Shown here in pieces: positions 1-11,166 of a DNA stretch of 64,000 bases. The stretch is from positions 6,874,501 to 6,938,500 of the forward strand of contig JAUKNK010000320.1 of NCBI GenBank assembly GCA_030765055.1. Direction: 5' to 3'. The translations under genes and the position numbers were made by a program. Origin of the DNA: Mantis religiosa (Eukaryota > Arthropoda > Insecta > Mantodea > Mantidae). The notes under the pieces were generated by a model. It saw only the letters and a list, made by a program, of their open reading frames with translations, ran no database searches and had not been told where the DNA came from. How positions within the stretch are numbered: position 1 is the first letter of the stretch; every line of letters starts with the position of its first letter.

Positions 1-727
1 TGTATTCAGTATATTTTATAGTAAGCGAGAGGATTAAGAGTAGCCTGTAGGAATATTCCTTATAATGTTTGAGTAATGCCTATGCATTATTTAGGGGTTA
101 AACAAGAAGTTAACTTTTATAAAATTATATTATCTGTTAACTTACTCAATACCAGGGACTTCGGCTTGAAATAACCTGAATTTCGCTTTCACAACTGCAT
201 AGACAAAATATTTGTTTATTTGCGTTGAAAGCGATATTAAACGTTGTAATTTTGACCGAGATGGATATGCAGGTTTGTACCGTTTTATGCTACTTCAAAC
301 TCTGAAATTTGAATTTTGTATATTTGAGATCTTATTCAAAATTCAAAAATATATTATGTTATGTACAATTTTTTTTTCAGACAGGTGTTTTTGTTTTTTA
401 ATCGAACAACCCAAATGTAAACTATTTCAGCTGTAAATGTAATGATAATTTGTTTATTGTAAATTTTAATTTCAAGATTCGCTTTTGTGTATCACATTTA
501 TATTTACTTCGGGAAATTAAAATAGATATTTTCACTTTATTGACTAAGATAAGTGAAATAAGATACAATGGAAGAACCACTCACAGGCAACGCAATTCTC
601 TTTATCGCTCTCTCTTCTTCTCTTTCCATGTATGTAAGATATATACAAAATAGGGGAAATCAAAGCCAGCATTTAGTCGGCCGCGATATAAATGCGTTCG
701 GTGGGAAGACGAATTACAGAGTTAGGG
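1..727. other. unassigned AT-rich sequence
   Basis: I see no gene, RNA or transposon signature here. Open frames are short (under 85 codons), overlap each other and are AT-driven. Confidence 0.5.
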
Positions 728-950
728 GACATTATTACAATAAATTATTTCCGGGCTGTTTTACCGTGGTCTGTTGGCGTAAGAACGTCCAAACGTTTTG
801 TCCACAACTGCGGTAGACATCTTCAGTGGCGCGGTCGAAGTTTCCTCAGAGACAGTTTCGCCTACCGCAATTGTGGACGAAACGTTTGGACGTTCTTACT
901 CCAACAGACCACGGCGAAACAGCCCGGAAATAATTAATTGTAATATTGAC
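728..950. repeat. foldback (inverted-repeat) element, MITE-like
   Basis: Two arms of about 86 bp (728-815 and 862-950) are inverted copies with a few mismatches, separated by about 45 bp. Both arms share the core ccgggctgtt and aagaacgtccaaacgtt in opposite orientation. An 11-bp direct repeat (gttaggggaca) lies at 721-731 and 979-989. It might mark the target site, but the right copy is 28 bp from the arm end. No coding capacity is visible. This is probably a non-autonomous DNA element; the superfamily cannot be assigned from the arms. Confidence 0.7.
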
Positions 951-1311
951 TCCGGCTGTGAAAGCTTACGTTCTATCAGTTAGGGGACAATTTGGAGGGC
1001 ATTGGAAAGTTTAATCAGATATTCGTATAGCAAGCAAGTAGTTTCGATCAAGATTTACTAGTGTGGGGCTGAGGCTAGTAAATATAATGTTTTCACTATA
1101 GAAGTGAACATTTCTCCTTTAACCTTGCACCCTACTCCTCTCAGATCGTAAGCCCTGACGACGTACAGTGGTGCCTTCCTTCAGACGCACTCACATAGTG
1201 GCCGAAATGGTAACTATATAAAAACATCTACTTGCCCTTTGCTTTGATATTTTCGACAACGCACTCAGATATTACATTATCTTCATAACTATTCGATTAT
1301 GCTGAATTCTG

Positions 1312-1315
<4 letters not shown>

Positions 1316-1404
<89 letters not shown>

Positions 1405-1411
1405 TCACTCA

Positions 1412-1444
<33 letters not shown>
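1316..1444. repeat. compound microsatellite (CT)n-(CA)n
   Basis: About 70 bp of uninterrupted CT dinucleotides pass directly into about 58 bp of CA dinucleotides with a few CACT interruptions. The open frame across it is a low-complexity artefact. Confidence 0.97.
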
Positions 1445-1449
<5 letters not shown>

Positions 1450-1471
1450 CAACATCGATGGGTATGGTGGT

Positions 1472-1724
1472 GCTGTTCGAACGGTTATCATGGATTTATC
1501 TTTGGTAATGGATACCTCTCATATAACGCACTGATTACTCCATATATCTGTCATTTGTGATTTCTGCCAATTCCATTGGTTGAAGTGATGCGTTCATTGG
1601 TGGTTAGCACACGACCGGGAGGCCCGTCAGTACCCCTCTAACTCTTACAAGAATCATCAGTGCGTTATCTGAGAGGTTTCTGTTAACAAAGATAAATCCG
1701 TGGTAACTGTTCCACCAGCGCGAC
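1472..1724. repeat. MITE-like element with long imperfect terminal inverted repeats
   Basis: The left arm (about 1474-1536) and right arm (about 1653-1718) are inverted imperfect copies. Each contains a gatttatcttt block and an acctctcann-type block ending in aacgcactgat. The loop of about 115 bp is non-coding. The left arm abuts the CA microsatellite. Arm divergence indicates an old copy. Confidence 0.65.
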
Positions 1725-2109
1725 TATACATCAATGTACGATGTATTTACTATAAGTAGGTAAATATTAGTATTCACTTACTACTTTAATACCCTACACA
1801 TATGTGTAAATAACCTACTCTATAATTATAACCTAAACTAACGTTTTCTCGTATAACAATCGTTTCGGACACCTCTACCTGAAAGTATAATCTGTCCACA
1901 TACATGTTTTAATTCAAATTAGGTGTCAGTTTATACGTGGTATCATGGTATCAGGTTCATGTTATCAGAACCTTTGTTTCTCTGCTATGTATTTATAGAA
2001 CGTACACGAATATGCTATCTGCTCGAGATATTCTGAATATCTCCTAAAACAGAAAAAATGTTTCAAGAAAAGGTCTGTTGCTGTTTCTTTGTGATTCAAA
2101 TGCTATTTA
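1725..2109. other. unassigned
   Basis: AT-rich sequence with nothing recognisable. Confidence 0.4.
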
Positions 2110-3350
2110 ATATATTTATTGATGGATATTATAAAAATGATAGAGAAATTTAATAAGTATTCACTAGACATTATTAAGGAAACACCAACACTGCTGTTTT
2201 CAAATAATTTAGTGGCAGGTCTATTCAGTTGTGGAGGGCTAAGTAAAGTTAGTGAAGCAACGTGCAAATTTTGCGGTTTGGGGTCTGAAAGTAAAGAAAC
2301 AGAAATGTAAAATTATAATTTTTAAGAAATGTAAATGAAATAAATAGGGAAAATGGTGTTGGAAAATAATGGAGCTGAAGTATCGAGAAAAATCGACTAC
2401 CAATGGGGCAGGCTTAATAATACAGTTGATTGGAGTAAATAAAAAAGGTATTAGCAAATGGTAAACAATACTGTAATCAGAACAAGTGTGTGGAAAGCAG
2501 CAGAAATGCAAATTATATGCCTAGAAAGGATTTACAGCACGGTGGTTGAAGCAAGGAAGTTATATGCAACATAGATATGGGGACTAGTAAAAGGTTGGGA
2601 AAGTGTAATAACAATACACGGGGATTTTTGCAAAATAATCCTGGGGCTACAAAGAAACTCACCAAATGGTGTACCACAAGCACAAATAGGGAGAGGGGGG
2701 AATAAAGGTAAAATAGCACAAAGAGCAAGCAAATACTGGTACAGAATAAATTTATTATAGGAAAGTGATGTACTAAAACAATGTATGGTTATAAGGGAGA
2801 AAGTAGGAACACAAGAAACTTGGTTGCATAAATTACAGTTAACATTGAAAGAAACAGGAATGGGGAAACTTGGACAGGAAGAGCAAATAGAAGTAAAAAT
2901 TTATGGAAATAAATTAAAACATGAGTCCAGGGTATTAAACAGCAAGACATTTTAAGCAATTTAGTGAGAAAAGGTCATTAATACATTACAGGCGTTTAAA
3001 AATAGAATGTCGGAGAGCAAAATATATTGAAGGACATAACAAAATTCAAGTGGCTTAAGAGAAAGGAAAGGTGGGAAGAGATGCATTAAAATATATTAAG
3101 CTATAATTGGCATTGCATTCTAGAATGCAATAATGATAACAAAGAGAGGGAACTTAATATTAGAGAAATGGAAATATTTTCCAATAGAGGTAAGTTAAGA
3201 AGATTTAACTTAAGATCAGATGTTACTATGGAAAAGCCGTAACATATTTAGGCAAAATCAGGTTAAAATGCTTAAAAGAAATGTGAAGAGTACTGGAGAA
3301 AATGCAGTAAAAATTTTAAACAGCCGTTAACCCTAAAATAAACAAACATC
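2110..3350 (+). pseudogene. decayed non-LTR retrotransposon (LINE), C-terminal half of ORF2
   Basis: Translating the plus strand in shifting frames gives a degenerate LINE polymerase C-terminus. Around 2540-2720 the peptide LYAT*IWG is followed by a stretch with FCKIILGLQRNSPNG and then an IGRGG-like segment. This matches the post-palm region of LINE polymerases, which in this group has a YGxEIWG box and an FCK-x-L-G segment. Further downstream (about 2785-3200) a WLHKLQ segment and a basic tail continue the similarity. Stops and frame changes occur throughout, so the copy is dead. The upstream catalytic palm with the xADD box is not recognisable, so the copy is probably 5'-truncated. LINE is fairly secure; the clade is not. 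Confidence 0.6.
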
Positions 3351-4139
3351 GGTTTTAGACTTCCCTTTATATATTTGCAACTAAAACGTTAAATATAAGG
3401 GAGATAAGAAACTTTAAGAGGAAGTGACAATTTTCATGGATTTTATGTATATTTTAAAGAAGAATAAATTATTCTACCCTATTTCGTTAATCTCTGATAC
3501 ACCATTCAACAGATATCTTATTCCATCTATAGATATATTTTGAGCATTTGTTGCTTTTTGTATCGTACAGCGTTAAGCAGAAAAGTGCATTGAATACCAA
3601 ACTTAGTATTTCATATAAAGCTTTTCAAGGGTGCAAACAAGAATTTGCGAAGTAAAATGAATATCTTAAACCTTGTCCAGGTGCGCGCGCGTGTGAGTGT
3701 GTGAGATTAACCAGTTTTGAAACATTTCATTTTATTGCTATGAATTTCAATGCTTTTGGGTTTTTGAAAGAAAAGTCGTTATTCCTTGTTTTGCCCTCCT
3801 GGTCGTGTGAGAAGAGTACGGAATGCAAAGGCACGGCAACTAACTCTTAAACTATTTTACTATCCTTAAAGTCTACTGCATCCAGTTGCTTTTACTACAG
3901 ACACAAGGAGACAAGCAGTAAAATAATTTTTATGCATAGGATCTCGATTAACATGAAGCAGCTAGAGATTAGGTATTTGTAAAGATAGTTTGAAGAAAAA
4001 CGAATAGAATAACCTATGTCCGTGTAACACATCAGAAATTGTTGTATAGACTGAATACAGCCAACTGTATTATGTTAAGAAGAGGAAAGAGGAGAAAGCA
4101 AGAAAGCAAAAATAGTTCCAGACACATTTTGGAAACAAT
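3351..4139. other. unassigned AT-rich sequence
   Basis: No gene seen. A short GC/GT alternating tract lies at about 3681-3704. Confidence 0.4.
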
Positions 4140-4658
4140 AAAGTAGGCAAATGGCTTTTAAGTGATAACATGTTTTATAGAGAGGATAGTAAATTTAGTA
4201 AAGTACAGTCAAAATATAAAATAGTGCATTACGGAATTCCGTAAGGAATTGTTTTAGGACCTTTATTATTTATCTTACAAGTGAATGCTATATATCAAAC
4301 AAGCAAAAAAGTAGTCCCTTAGGCAGATGATATTATATTACTATGCTGTTTTTTTGTGGAAATAACCATGGAACATGTTCTAAAAGCCTGCTTGATATTC
4401 TTAATACAACTAATCTTAAATACAGCACCAATAAAGCGATACTAATTCAGTTCTTCTTAGGAAATAAATCCCTAAAAGAAAATTTTCATCTCAGGATTGA
4501 AAACAGTGATATTGCAGTATGTGATTATAAATTTCTGGGAATTTAATGTGGATAGTAGACTAATGTCGGCAAACACATGGACACTTTGTGTAACACTTGA
4601 TTAATGACTTCATCTATTAAGATATTTTGAGATATTATTTAATATTATGCAGTCACAT

Positions 4659-5752
4659 TTTTTATTGTTTTATCATACATCGATCAGCAAGTATGCTTTA
4701 CAGATGTTTGTGATTGAGAAAATGAGTAACAGTACACATAACAATTGAGGTAGCCATGACGTCTCCTCTAGCTAAATATGGCAGAATCACTGCAACACAA
4801 AGTGAGGAGTTTAAGTCTGATAGTTATCACTCGTTTTAGTCGACTGTACTGGAGAGGCCACTCAGGAGATCTTGTGGCAGTCTGCGCTTGAGGCGAGTTG
4901 GTTGGCGAGTGCGAGCGTCGAGATTGTAGGGACCTCCTGGAGATGGTAAAAGGAAGGTCGTGCCAGCTGGCGGATGTACTGGTGAACGGTAGAAGACCAA
5001 ACTCGTGATGAAGTTGTTGGTTTCTGATGAACCATGGAGCATTTGTAGCTGTACACGGCACCCTGTTTTGTAATACTTGCAGTCGGCGGAGATTAGTCTT
5101 GCTGGTGTCACCCCAGACTGGGGCTGCATAGGTAAAAATGGGACGGACTGGAGATGAGTAAAGAAGGAGGGAAGATTCATAACCAAGTGAGGTGCGTCTG
5201 TTGAGTAAAGGGTACAGTTTGAGAGCCAGGCAGACGCAAGTGTAACAGACCGACAGATGTGGACGTTCCAAGTTAGTCGAGTGTCCAGGAGTACCCGAAG
5301 ATATTTCACTGGTACACTGGTTGGTAATCATGAGAGTTGTTCCCCGAGCAGCTGTAGTGAAGGAGGATCCTTATAAGGACGTAAAGAGAATATATTAACC
5401 TCCACCGTGTTAGTGTTGAGGGAAATGCACCAGTTAGTAAAACAGTGAGCTAGTCGATCCAGGGCAGTTTGTAGTTCGTTAATGGCATGACGGATACCGG
5501 GGTGAGAAAAAGAGAGCAGTATCTTCGGCATATAAAACCGTAAAAATTGGAGCTATAGCAAGAAGATCACAAGTGCAGATATTAAAGAGGAGTGGTGCTG
5601 GTACTGAACCTTGAGGGACACCTGCTAAGATGGGCCGTCAAATGGATGTGAAACCAGCAATGCGCAACACATTGAAGATAATAAGGGAGACCAATGGGAT
5701 GTGGTTTTAGTAATAGTGCAGTGTGCCACACCTTATCGAAATACAGCCATAT
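4659..5752 (-). mobile_element. 5'-truncated Jockey-clade LINE fragment (element B) inside element A
   Basis: Minus-strand frames give the same polymerase as the full-length Jockey-clade LINE at 12.8-17.3 kb: FDKVWHTALLLK near 5740, then the ISLN-x-N thumb region, KYLRVLLDTRLTW, RRTSLGYESSLLLY, and the tail with ATNAPWFIRN. Its 3' end has ctgtaaagca and ctgatcgat followed by aataaaaaatg, like the other copy's 3' UTR and A-rich tail. An imperfect target-site pair (gcagtcacat at 4649-4658, acagccatat at 5743-5752) brackets it. It lacks the gag-like ORF, the endonuclease and most of the palm, and carries several frameshifts. Confidence 0.8.
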
Positions 5753-5991
5753 GACCACAATGTTGTACGGCATAGCGATCTGGGGTAGCACTACTGAAGT
5801 ACATATGAAAATATTATTTGTCCTGAAAAAAGATGTATAAGAATATTGTATAACCTCACATTAAGAGAATGTTGTAAAGAAACATTTATGCAAAATAACT
5901 TGTTAACATTATTCGCTGTATGCGTATCGTGTAGTTTTGATCACTAATGATAAACAGTTAACCAAAAATAATGATTTGCACTCTCATATTA

Positions 5992-7183
5992 GTTTGTCTC
6001 ATAAATAATGTTGGTTTTTTATTTTGGTGTTTTGGAGAATTTATTGTTTCTTTGGATTGACAGTGCTATTTACAGGATGGCTAGTGCTGGCTACATTGTG
6101 AGCATGTATCAGTCTTCAGTTGTTAATAAACAATCACAAAATGGAGATAAAGTTTGGACTTCTAAGACACTACTAGAAAGAGATCATACAACCGCTGCCG
6201 CATTTCGAAGAATATGTGAAGCGGAAGGAGAAGGTATTTTTAGTGAGCGTATGGCACAACGATAGTTCTGACGTTTCAACAACAGAGACGAAATCACTAA
6301 AGATTTACCACGTTCTGGAAGACCTAAAGTATAGAATATTGAGGATACACACCAAGTTCTGCAAGAAAGCCCGCTTGGTCCATCAAGATACACCGCCGCA
6401 TTAAGACACTTAGAAAATCATACAGAAACTGTAGATCTGTATTTCATGTGCTGACACCTCAACAGGCTGAACGTAGAGTGGATGTCTGTCGTCAGCTTAT
6501 CCATAATTCCATAGACGATAGATTTGTCAGCAGAATTGTCACTTATGATGAAAAAGGGGTATATTTTCGAAATCCTGAAGTCTCGAAACAATGGCTTAAT
6601 CCCCGCCACCCTGCCAAAGTCATCGTTAAAAACTCAGTTCGGTCTCAAAATAATGTTCCATGTCTGGTGTAGTTCTGAAGGTGTGATTCACTGGGAGTTT
6701 GTTCCAAATGGGCGTACGATTGATAGGGATTTTTATTCTCAACAACTGGAAGGAGTTCATGCAACTTTGAGGTGGAGATACCCAGTATTGGTTAACCGAA
6801 ATAGAGATCTATTGCAACAGGACATTGCAACACCCCATACTGCATGAATAGCCATGGTAGAAAAAATTCAGAAATTAGAAGGAATCGAAAAGCTACCGAA
6901 CCCAACATGCAGCCCTGATTTTGCTTCATCAGATTATCTTTTTCGATCCATGGTCCATTTTCTACGTGGGAGAAATTTTGACAACATTGAAGCAATGCAA
7001 GTGGGTGTCACATAATTGTATCAAGAACCAGAGACTGGTACCATTGTGGGATTATAAACCTCGCTGAACTATGGCTCAAGAACATAGAATCTAATGGTCT
7101 GTGTTTGAATATTTGTCAATTGCTTGTCAGAACCCATTTCAAATAATTATTTTTATTAAAAAAACACATTGCTTATGAGACAG
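5992..7183 (+). mobile_element. mariner-family DNA transposon, decayed transposase
   Basis: Terminal inverted repeats read tgtctcataa-nn-aatg on the left (5993-6024) and as its complement on the right (about 7146-7183). TA sits at the right junction (7184-7185) and near the left one. The 1.19-kb length is typical of mariners. Transposase remnants run from about 6120 to 7090: the RRICEAEGEG helix-turn-helix segment, RRVDVCRQL, the first catalytic Asp in IVTYDEKGVYF, RNPEVSKQW, then GVIHWEFVPNG, LLQQDIATPHTA (DNA-x-PH box, second Asp) and SPDFASSDYLF (third catalytic region). Several frameshifts and stops (around 6265-6440, 6672 and 6847) inactivate it. It sits inside LINE element A. Confidence 0.85.
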
Positions 7184-7375
7184 TATCTATAATGCCAGAA
7201 ATTAAACGGTTTTCCATAAATATACGAATGTTAAAGTATCTGACAAGGATGTAATGGGACCTACACTATGAGAATAAATTACCTGCCATGCTAAAAGTGT
7301 TAAATGGGACAATATTTAAACGCCAACTGAAAAAGTTCTTATATTCAAATGTCTGTATAACCTTAACAAATTATA

Positions 7376-9177
7376 AATAATTGTTTAACTATAGTGCATT
7401 TTATAGGAATAGCTAGAGGGAATAGTCGTTAGTATCGACTGACATGCAGTACCGGCCACTACTGTGATTTCCGTTTTCGGCTCCATGTGGTAGAAGTTTC
7501 CAGCAAGCAGTGGTAAGCTTGTGCATCTGACATCTTCTTTCTCTCTTCAGTTCTTTGTCTGCTCTGGGTGCTTGATGGTGGTTAGTGTAACTCTTAGCGC
7601 ACGGAAGATATTCTGGGGCCTACAGCAGCGCTATATTTGCGATCTCTGTAAACCAGGGAGCTAAACATTTGTGAACTGAGCAGAAATAGTGACAAGTTCC
7701 GATGCTTTGGTATACTAGTATTCTATATGTGGCAGTGCAATTTATCACTGACAATCTATATTTTAACTGAAAAGTCAGCGGCCGATACTGCAAGACACTT
7801 GCTACAAGCCTTTATAGAACGTATCGAGGTAAGAGAATAATACAGTAAGATTCCGATTAAGCACCACAGTTAACAGAGTAAAGTCAAAAAGCTTTACCCG
7901 GCCGATACTGCACGACTTTCCCCTATGTATTTAATCTGTACTGACGAAGTTAAAATTCTGTAAGAATTTACGACAAGTAAACATTTGTTTTGAATAATGA
8001 CAGGCATGAGTAACAGTGAAAACAATTGTCTTATCTGAACAAAAGGTACTCGCGTACTTCCAGTGATACTATAGAATTGCCGGCGTTTAAAAGCGTTGTT
8101 TGTGCTGTACTGCAGCTTGAATAATGGTTTTTAACCTTCCAGGTATGATAAAACATATAATTACTGCAGCTATAATTCACTGCTTTGTAGCTCTCCATAA
8201 ACACAAAGGGTTTTCCATATCCTGGATTAAAGCAATAATTCTTTCTTACGAATACAAAATTTTATAAAGAATAAATAAAGCGATTTTTACTCCTAAATTT
8301 AAGGTAAGATCTTAATAGATGCAAGCACCGTACGTACGTGCTTGAAAACAAAAGGCAACTGACATAAAACAGAGGGCAACCAAAACAGTATTTTGTTTAC
8401 TGGATAAACGGCGGTTTCAAGATTATTTATGTTAGTATGTGTTTCATTGGCTCATAAAAATGACCAAGGTTTATGGTTTGCAGCGATGTATCTCTTTTTA
8501 ATGCTCTAATGATTTTTATGGACTTCAAATTAGAGTAAAATACACCCCGTAATGCCTTTATGGCCGTAAACGGATACAAAAAATGACCTAAAACTGAAAA
8601 TAGCTGGTTTTAATTTTCGCAGTTGCCATAGATTTTTGTCATAAATATACGTAACAGTATCCCCCAACGAGGGTAATTATTTCGTTAAATATTGCCTCTG
8701 TGCTTTAACACTAAAAGAACAAAAATGAAATATCTGACAGCCACTACTTTAGTTTCTTTTGTTGTACACTATAATTTTGCTTGTAAGAAGTGAACGGTTC
8801 TTTAGGTTGCATAATGCAAGTTTGCGAAAGTGAAGTCCCTAATATCGAAACTGTTTATTTGATCTGTCCGCAACCAATATAAAGCACTAACTTGCCATTT
8901 TAAGCCCTTATATGATGTTTTAACCTAGAAGAGAGTACCAACATATTGATATATTATAATTACTAAGTCATTGCTGATAAGCGCGATAGCCATTACCATA
9001 CTCAGTACAGCTTTGGATAACCCGCCTTTTTCCAACTTTAGCTCATACTTGATAAAATTAAATCCTGAAACATCTTTTTGGCAGATTGCTAGGGATAGTA
9101 TAATCACTTCTACTGAGGTGGTGCAGTTGTTAGAGCAAATTTCTGATATTCAAAGGATCGCGAGTTCTATGTCCACC
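7376..9177. other. unassigned, with a short repeated motif
   Basis: No gene found. A motif ggccgatactgca occurs at about 7783 and 7901 with similar flanks. The rest is AT-rich with no clear reading frame. Confidence 0.4.
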
Positions 9178-9402
9178 TAGGTTCGATGCACGCCTTGGTA
9201 GCGTAGATGGTAGCATGTCTAACTCACGTTCAAGAAGCACCGATTTCAGATCTCGATCAGGGTGAGTTACCTGGATAAGGTTTTTCCGAGGTTTTCCCTT
9301 AGTCTAAAACTTGAATGTCGGTTAACTGTAAGCTGTATGAATCCTGAGGTCACTTGAACATCATTTCACCCTAGTTATGTAAAAAAACTGAAGCTGCTGA
9401 CA

Positions 9403-9819
9403 GTGGGTATAATACTAGCACCTCATAATAATTACAGTATAAAGAATTTGCTACAGTTTTCTAAAAAAGACAAAATTTCAGACAACAAAAAATCTGGTAT
9501 TTATCAAGTTAACTGTTTAGAATGCGATAAGATCTATATTGGCAGAACCAAGCGTAATTTAGAAACCAGAGCGAAAGAACATTTTAGAAATATTAAATAT
9601 AGACAGACCGAGAAATCGGCAGTGGCTGATCATTTTTGGTCATATAATCATGAAGTAAATCCAGAAGTTAAATTATTGAAACAATTGAAGGAACCGATAG
9701 ATTTAATGGTTTGGGAGAAGATATTTATTTTGAAAAATAAGGATCGCGTAATGAATTTTGATATCCCTCCTATAGACATCATCAATAAGTTTGTGTTGTC
9801 CCCGGTAGATGGCAGTTAG
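9403..9819 (+). CDS. GIY-YIG endonuclease domain of a Penelope-like retroelement (3' fragment)
   Basis: This is a 138-codon open frame. Residues about 31-60 contain SGIYQVNCLECDKIYIGRTK (GIY and YIG motifs with the intervening C-x2-C), followed by ETRAKEHF, where the catalytic Arg is expected. ADHFW (around 72-76) and a C-terminal KIFILKNKDRVMNFD tail follow. Penelope-like elements carry this nuclease C-terminal to the reverse transcriptase and use it to nick the target. The frame is open to its stop and the catalytic motifs are conserved, but the polymerase part is absent, so this is a truncated piece. A homologous nuclease is at 30.9-31.3 kb on the other strand. The methionine is simply the first in frame. 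Confidence 0.9.
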   Translation: MGIILAPHNNYSIKNLLQFSKKDKISDNKKSGIYQVNCLECDKIYIGRTKRNLETRAKEHFRNIKYRQTEKSAVADHFWSYNHEVNPEVKLLKQLKEPIDLMVWEKIFILKNKDRVMNFDIPPIDIINKFVLSPVDGS

Positions 9820-9893
9820 ATAAGGAGCTATTCTTCAAACTCCGGTAGTGGTCAAGGTCAGTCAGTCAGTAAGTGGGTGAGTGTCAAGCTGAG

Positions 9894-9935
9894 TGGCTGA
9901 GGATAAAGCAGATGTTTGCTTTGAAACCGGTCCCA
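9894..9935 (+). ncRNA. candidate hammerhead ribozyme of a Penelope-like element
   Basis: The order of conserved core elements matches a hammerhead: CTGAGGA (9897-9903), a perfect 6-bp stem II (aaagca 9905-9910 with tgcttt 9917-9922, 6-nt loop), GAAA (9923-9926), a palindromic ACCGGT stem III and the UC before the cleavage site (cut expected after 9932). Three base pairs of stem I (tgg with cca) close it. Hammerheads with very short palindromic stem III are known from Penelope-like elements, where dimers are active. The position, just after the endonuclease ORF and before the element end, fits. Stem I beyond 3 bp is weak, so activity is uncertain. Confidence 0.6.
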
Positions 9936-10065
9936 GGATTTAAATAAGATAAGTGAAGTTGTGTTACTAGTGTTTAGTTATTATTAATAATCATTTCACC
10001 CATCGTCCGGTATGAATTAACGTTGGAGTATGTAAAAATTAATAAAAAAGTTTAGGTTTCATGCA

Positions 10066-10675
10066 TTGTTCCTTATTCAAAAGGTTCTTAAAATGCGAAA
10101 ACCTGATACGTGAATTTGTCCATGATTTAATATACTATTAGCCTATTTCAGATGCCTGAATTTATTTTCTGCAGTCATTGTTTCAGATATTGCGAGAGTA
10201 ATCCAGAAAATAACGATCACTTGTCTCCAATTAAAATGTGTGTTTTTTTTTAATTTAGGAAATAGTACCATTAAATTGTAGTTTGCTTCATTTCTCCATA
10301 TCGTTACATTTTTCAGAAATTATAATATCCAACACAACGATAAAAGTTAGGAAGAGTAGTTTATAACTTAGTAGGAATTATGAGTCTCTCTTGCACAATT
10401 TTTCTTTTCACTCGGTTCTTCAAAATATGTGATGGGTGACAGGCATCCGAGGCGAGTTTCTTCATGTAGGTTGTTCGCTCAGTTGAAGAAATCAGACCAC
10501 ATTTTTTTCCTTTATTATTGTTTCAGCATACACATCCTTCAGTAGGCAGGAAATTTCTGCAAGTTTCAACTTCCAAGTATTTAAATATCGAACACACCTC
10601 ATCTCGGTCGGACATGTATCATAGCATTGCAAGTTAACAATTGCGGCACTACTTTCGCCTCATGGCAGCACGTAC
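10066..10675. other. no gene seen
   Basis: Mostly AT-rich. The GC content rises toward the candidate exon at the right edge. Confidence 0.4.
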
Positions 10676-10758
10676 CTGGGTTCAACGTCGGGACTCCTTC
10701 CTCGGTCTCCACGTCATCGTCCGCTGCCTGCTTCGCCCTTGCCTCTGGCTGCTGCCTC
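10676..10758 (-). CDS. candidate internal host exon, unknown gene
   Basis: On the minus strand a pyrimidine-rich stretch (ttttgtcgttgtctcgacag) ends in AG at 10760-10759, and a consensus-like donor (CAG|GTACGT) follows at 10675. The 83-nt interval between them is open in one frame: one base completes a codon, then 27 codons, then one base. The peptide is polar, starting RQQPEARAKQAADDD and continuing with an acidic VETEEG stretch. The exon and its immediate flanks are clearly more GC-rich than the surroundings. I do not recognise the protein. It could be a genuine small exon of a gene on the minus strand (as the pair near 34 kb may be), or chance. Confidence 0.4.
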
Positions 10759-11166
10759 CTGTCGAGACAACGACAAAATTCCGATAATCTGTGAACTGCT
10801 TTAATTGTTCTTACACTTGTGTGGAACCCGGGCACCTTCAAATAACTGCACTTTTATCGGCGGGCATTTTACAATACATTTGACTTGACGCGACACGTCG
10901 TAAAAGAATAAGCCCTTGGACACATCAGAGGAATATATACAATATAAATGACCGCAAATGGGGGCGAATGGGGCTTTCTACCCTCTTATATACTGAGCAT
11001 GGCGTCACAAGGAAAAACTATCGGAATATTGACCTGTGTAACGGTACCGCAAATAGCTAGCATTCCACTCTTTGTGTAGCATTGGCTCTTTTTAGATTTT
11101 CGTCGGGGAGTGCAAGGTTTCTCACATATCTTTCCAGGTTCACGTTACAATATTTTACATTAAATA

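Larger units (their letters stand above)
4140..7375 (+). mobile_element. old LINE (element A), split into three pieces by two later insertions
   Basis: Three separated plus-strand pieces read as one reverse transcriptase C-terminal half. Piece 1 (about 4140-4658) has YGIP*GIVLGPLLF, matching the GVPQGSxLGPLLF motif, then a degenerate xADD box (P*ADDIILL) and a fingers/thumb tail ending FLGI. Piece 2 (5753-5991) has MLYGIAIWG and a C-terminal segment up to LHSHIS. Piece 3 (about 7186-7375) has a KLP segment followed by a basic FKRQLKKFLYS-like tail, the usual end of such ORFs. When the minus-strand LINE at 4659-5752 is mentally removed, pieces 1 and 2 join in frame. Mariner 5992-7183 separates pieces 2 and 3. 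Internal stops show it is dead. The clade is uncertain (CR1/Jockey-like group). Confidence 0.7.
9372..9989 (+). mobile_element. 5'-truncated Penelope-like element inserted in the SINE
   Basis: The insertion is bounded by a 12-bp duplication atcatttcaccc (9360-9371 and 9990-10001), which is SINE sequence, so the event is precisely defined. It contains the 3' endonuclease ORF, a hammerhead-like motif (9894-9935), and an AT-rich end with ataagataagtgaag. That end motif also occurs at 18.1 kb and 30.85 kb beside Penelope material. The reverse transcriptase part is missing. Confidence 0.85.
9191..10052 (+). mobile_element. tRNA-derived SINE (family 2), split by a Penelope-like insertion
   Basis: The head (9191-9371) carries a tRNA-like A box (ggtagcgtagatgg) and a degraded B box (atctcgatcagg region), then the conserved gttacctggataaggttttt and catttcaccc segments. 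The tail (10002-10052: catcgtccggtatgaattaacg, then an A-rich end) is displaced by an insertion at 9372-9989. A target duplication of the SINE itself is visible: taggttcgatgca (9178-9190) versus taggtttcatgca (10053-10065), 12 of 13 identical. Other copies lie at 17.4, 23.6, 23.8, 49.8 and 61.9 kb. Confidence 0.85.

Noticed and set aside
1299..1508. 69-codon open frame over the microsatellite
   Set aside because: It is made of Leu-Ser and His-Thr repeats from the CT/CA tract; no real protein.
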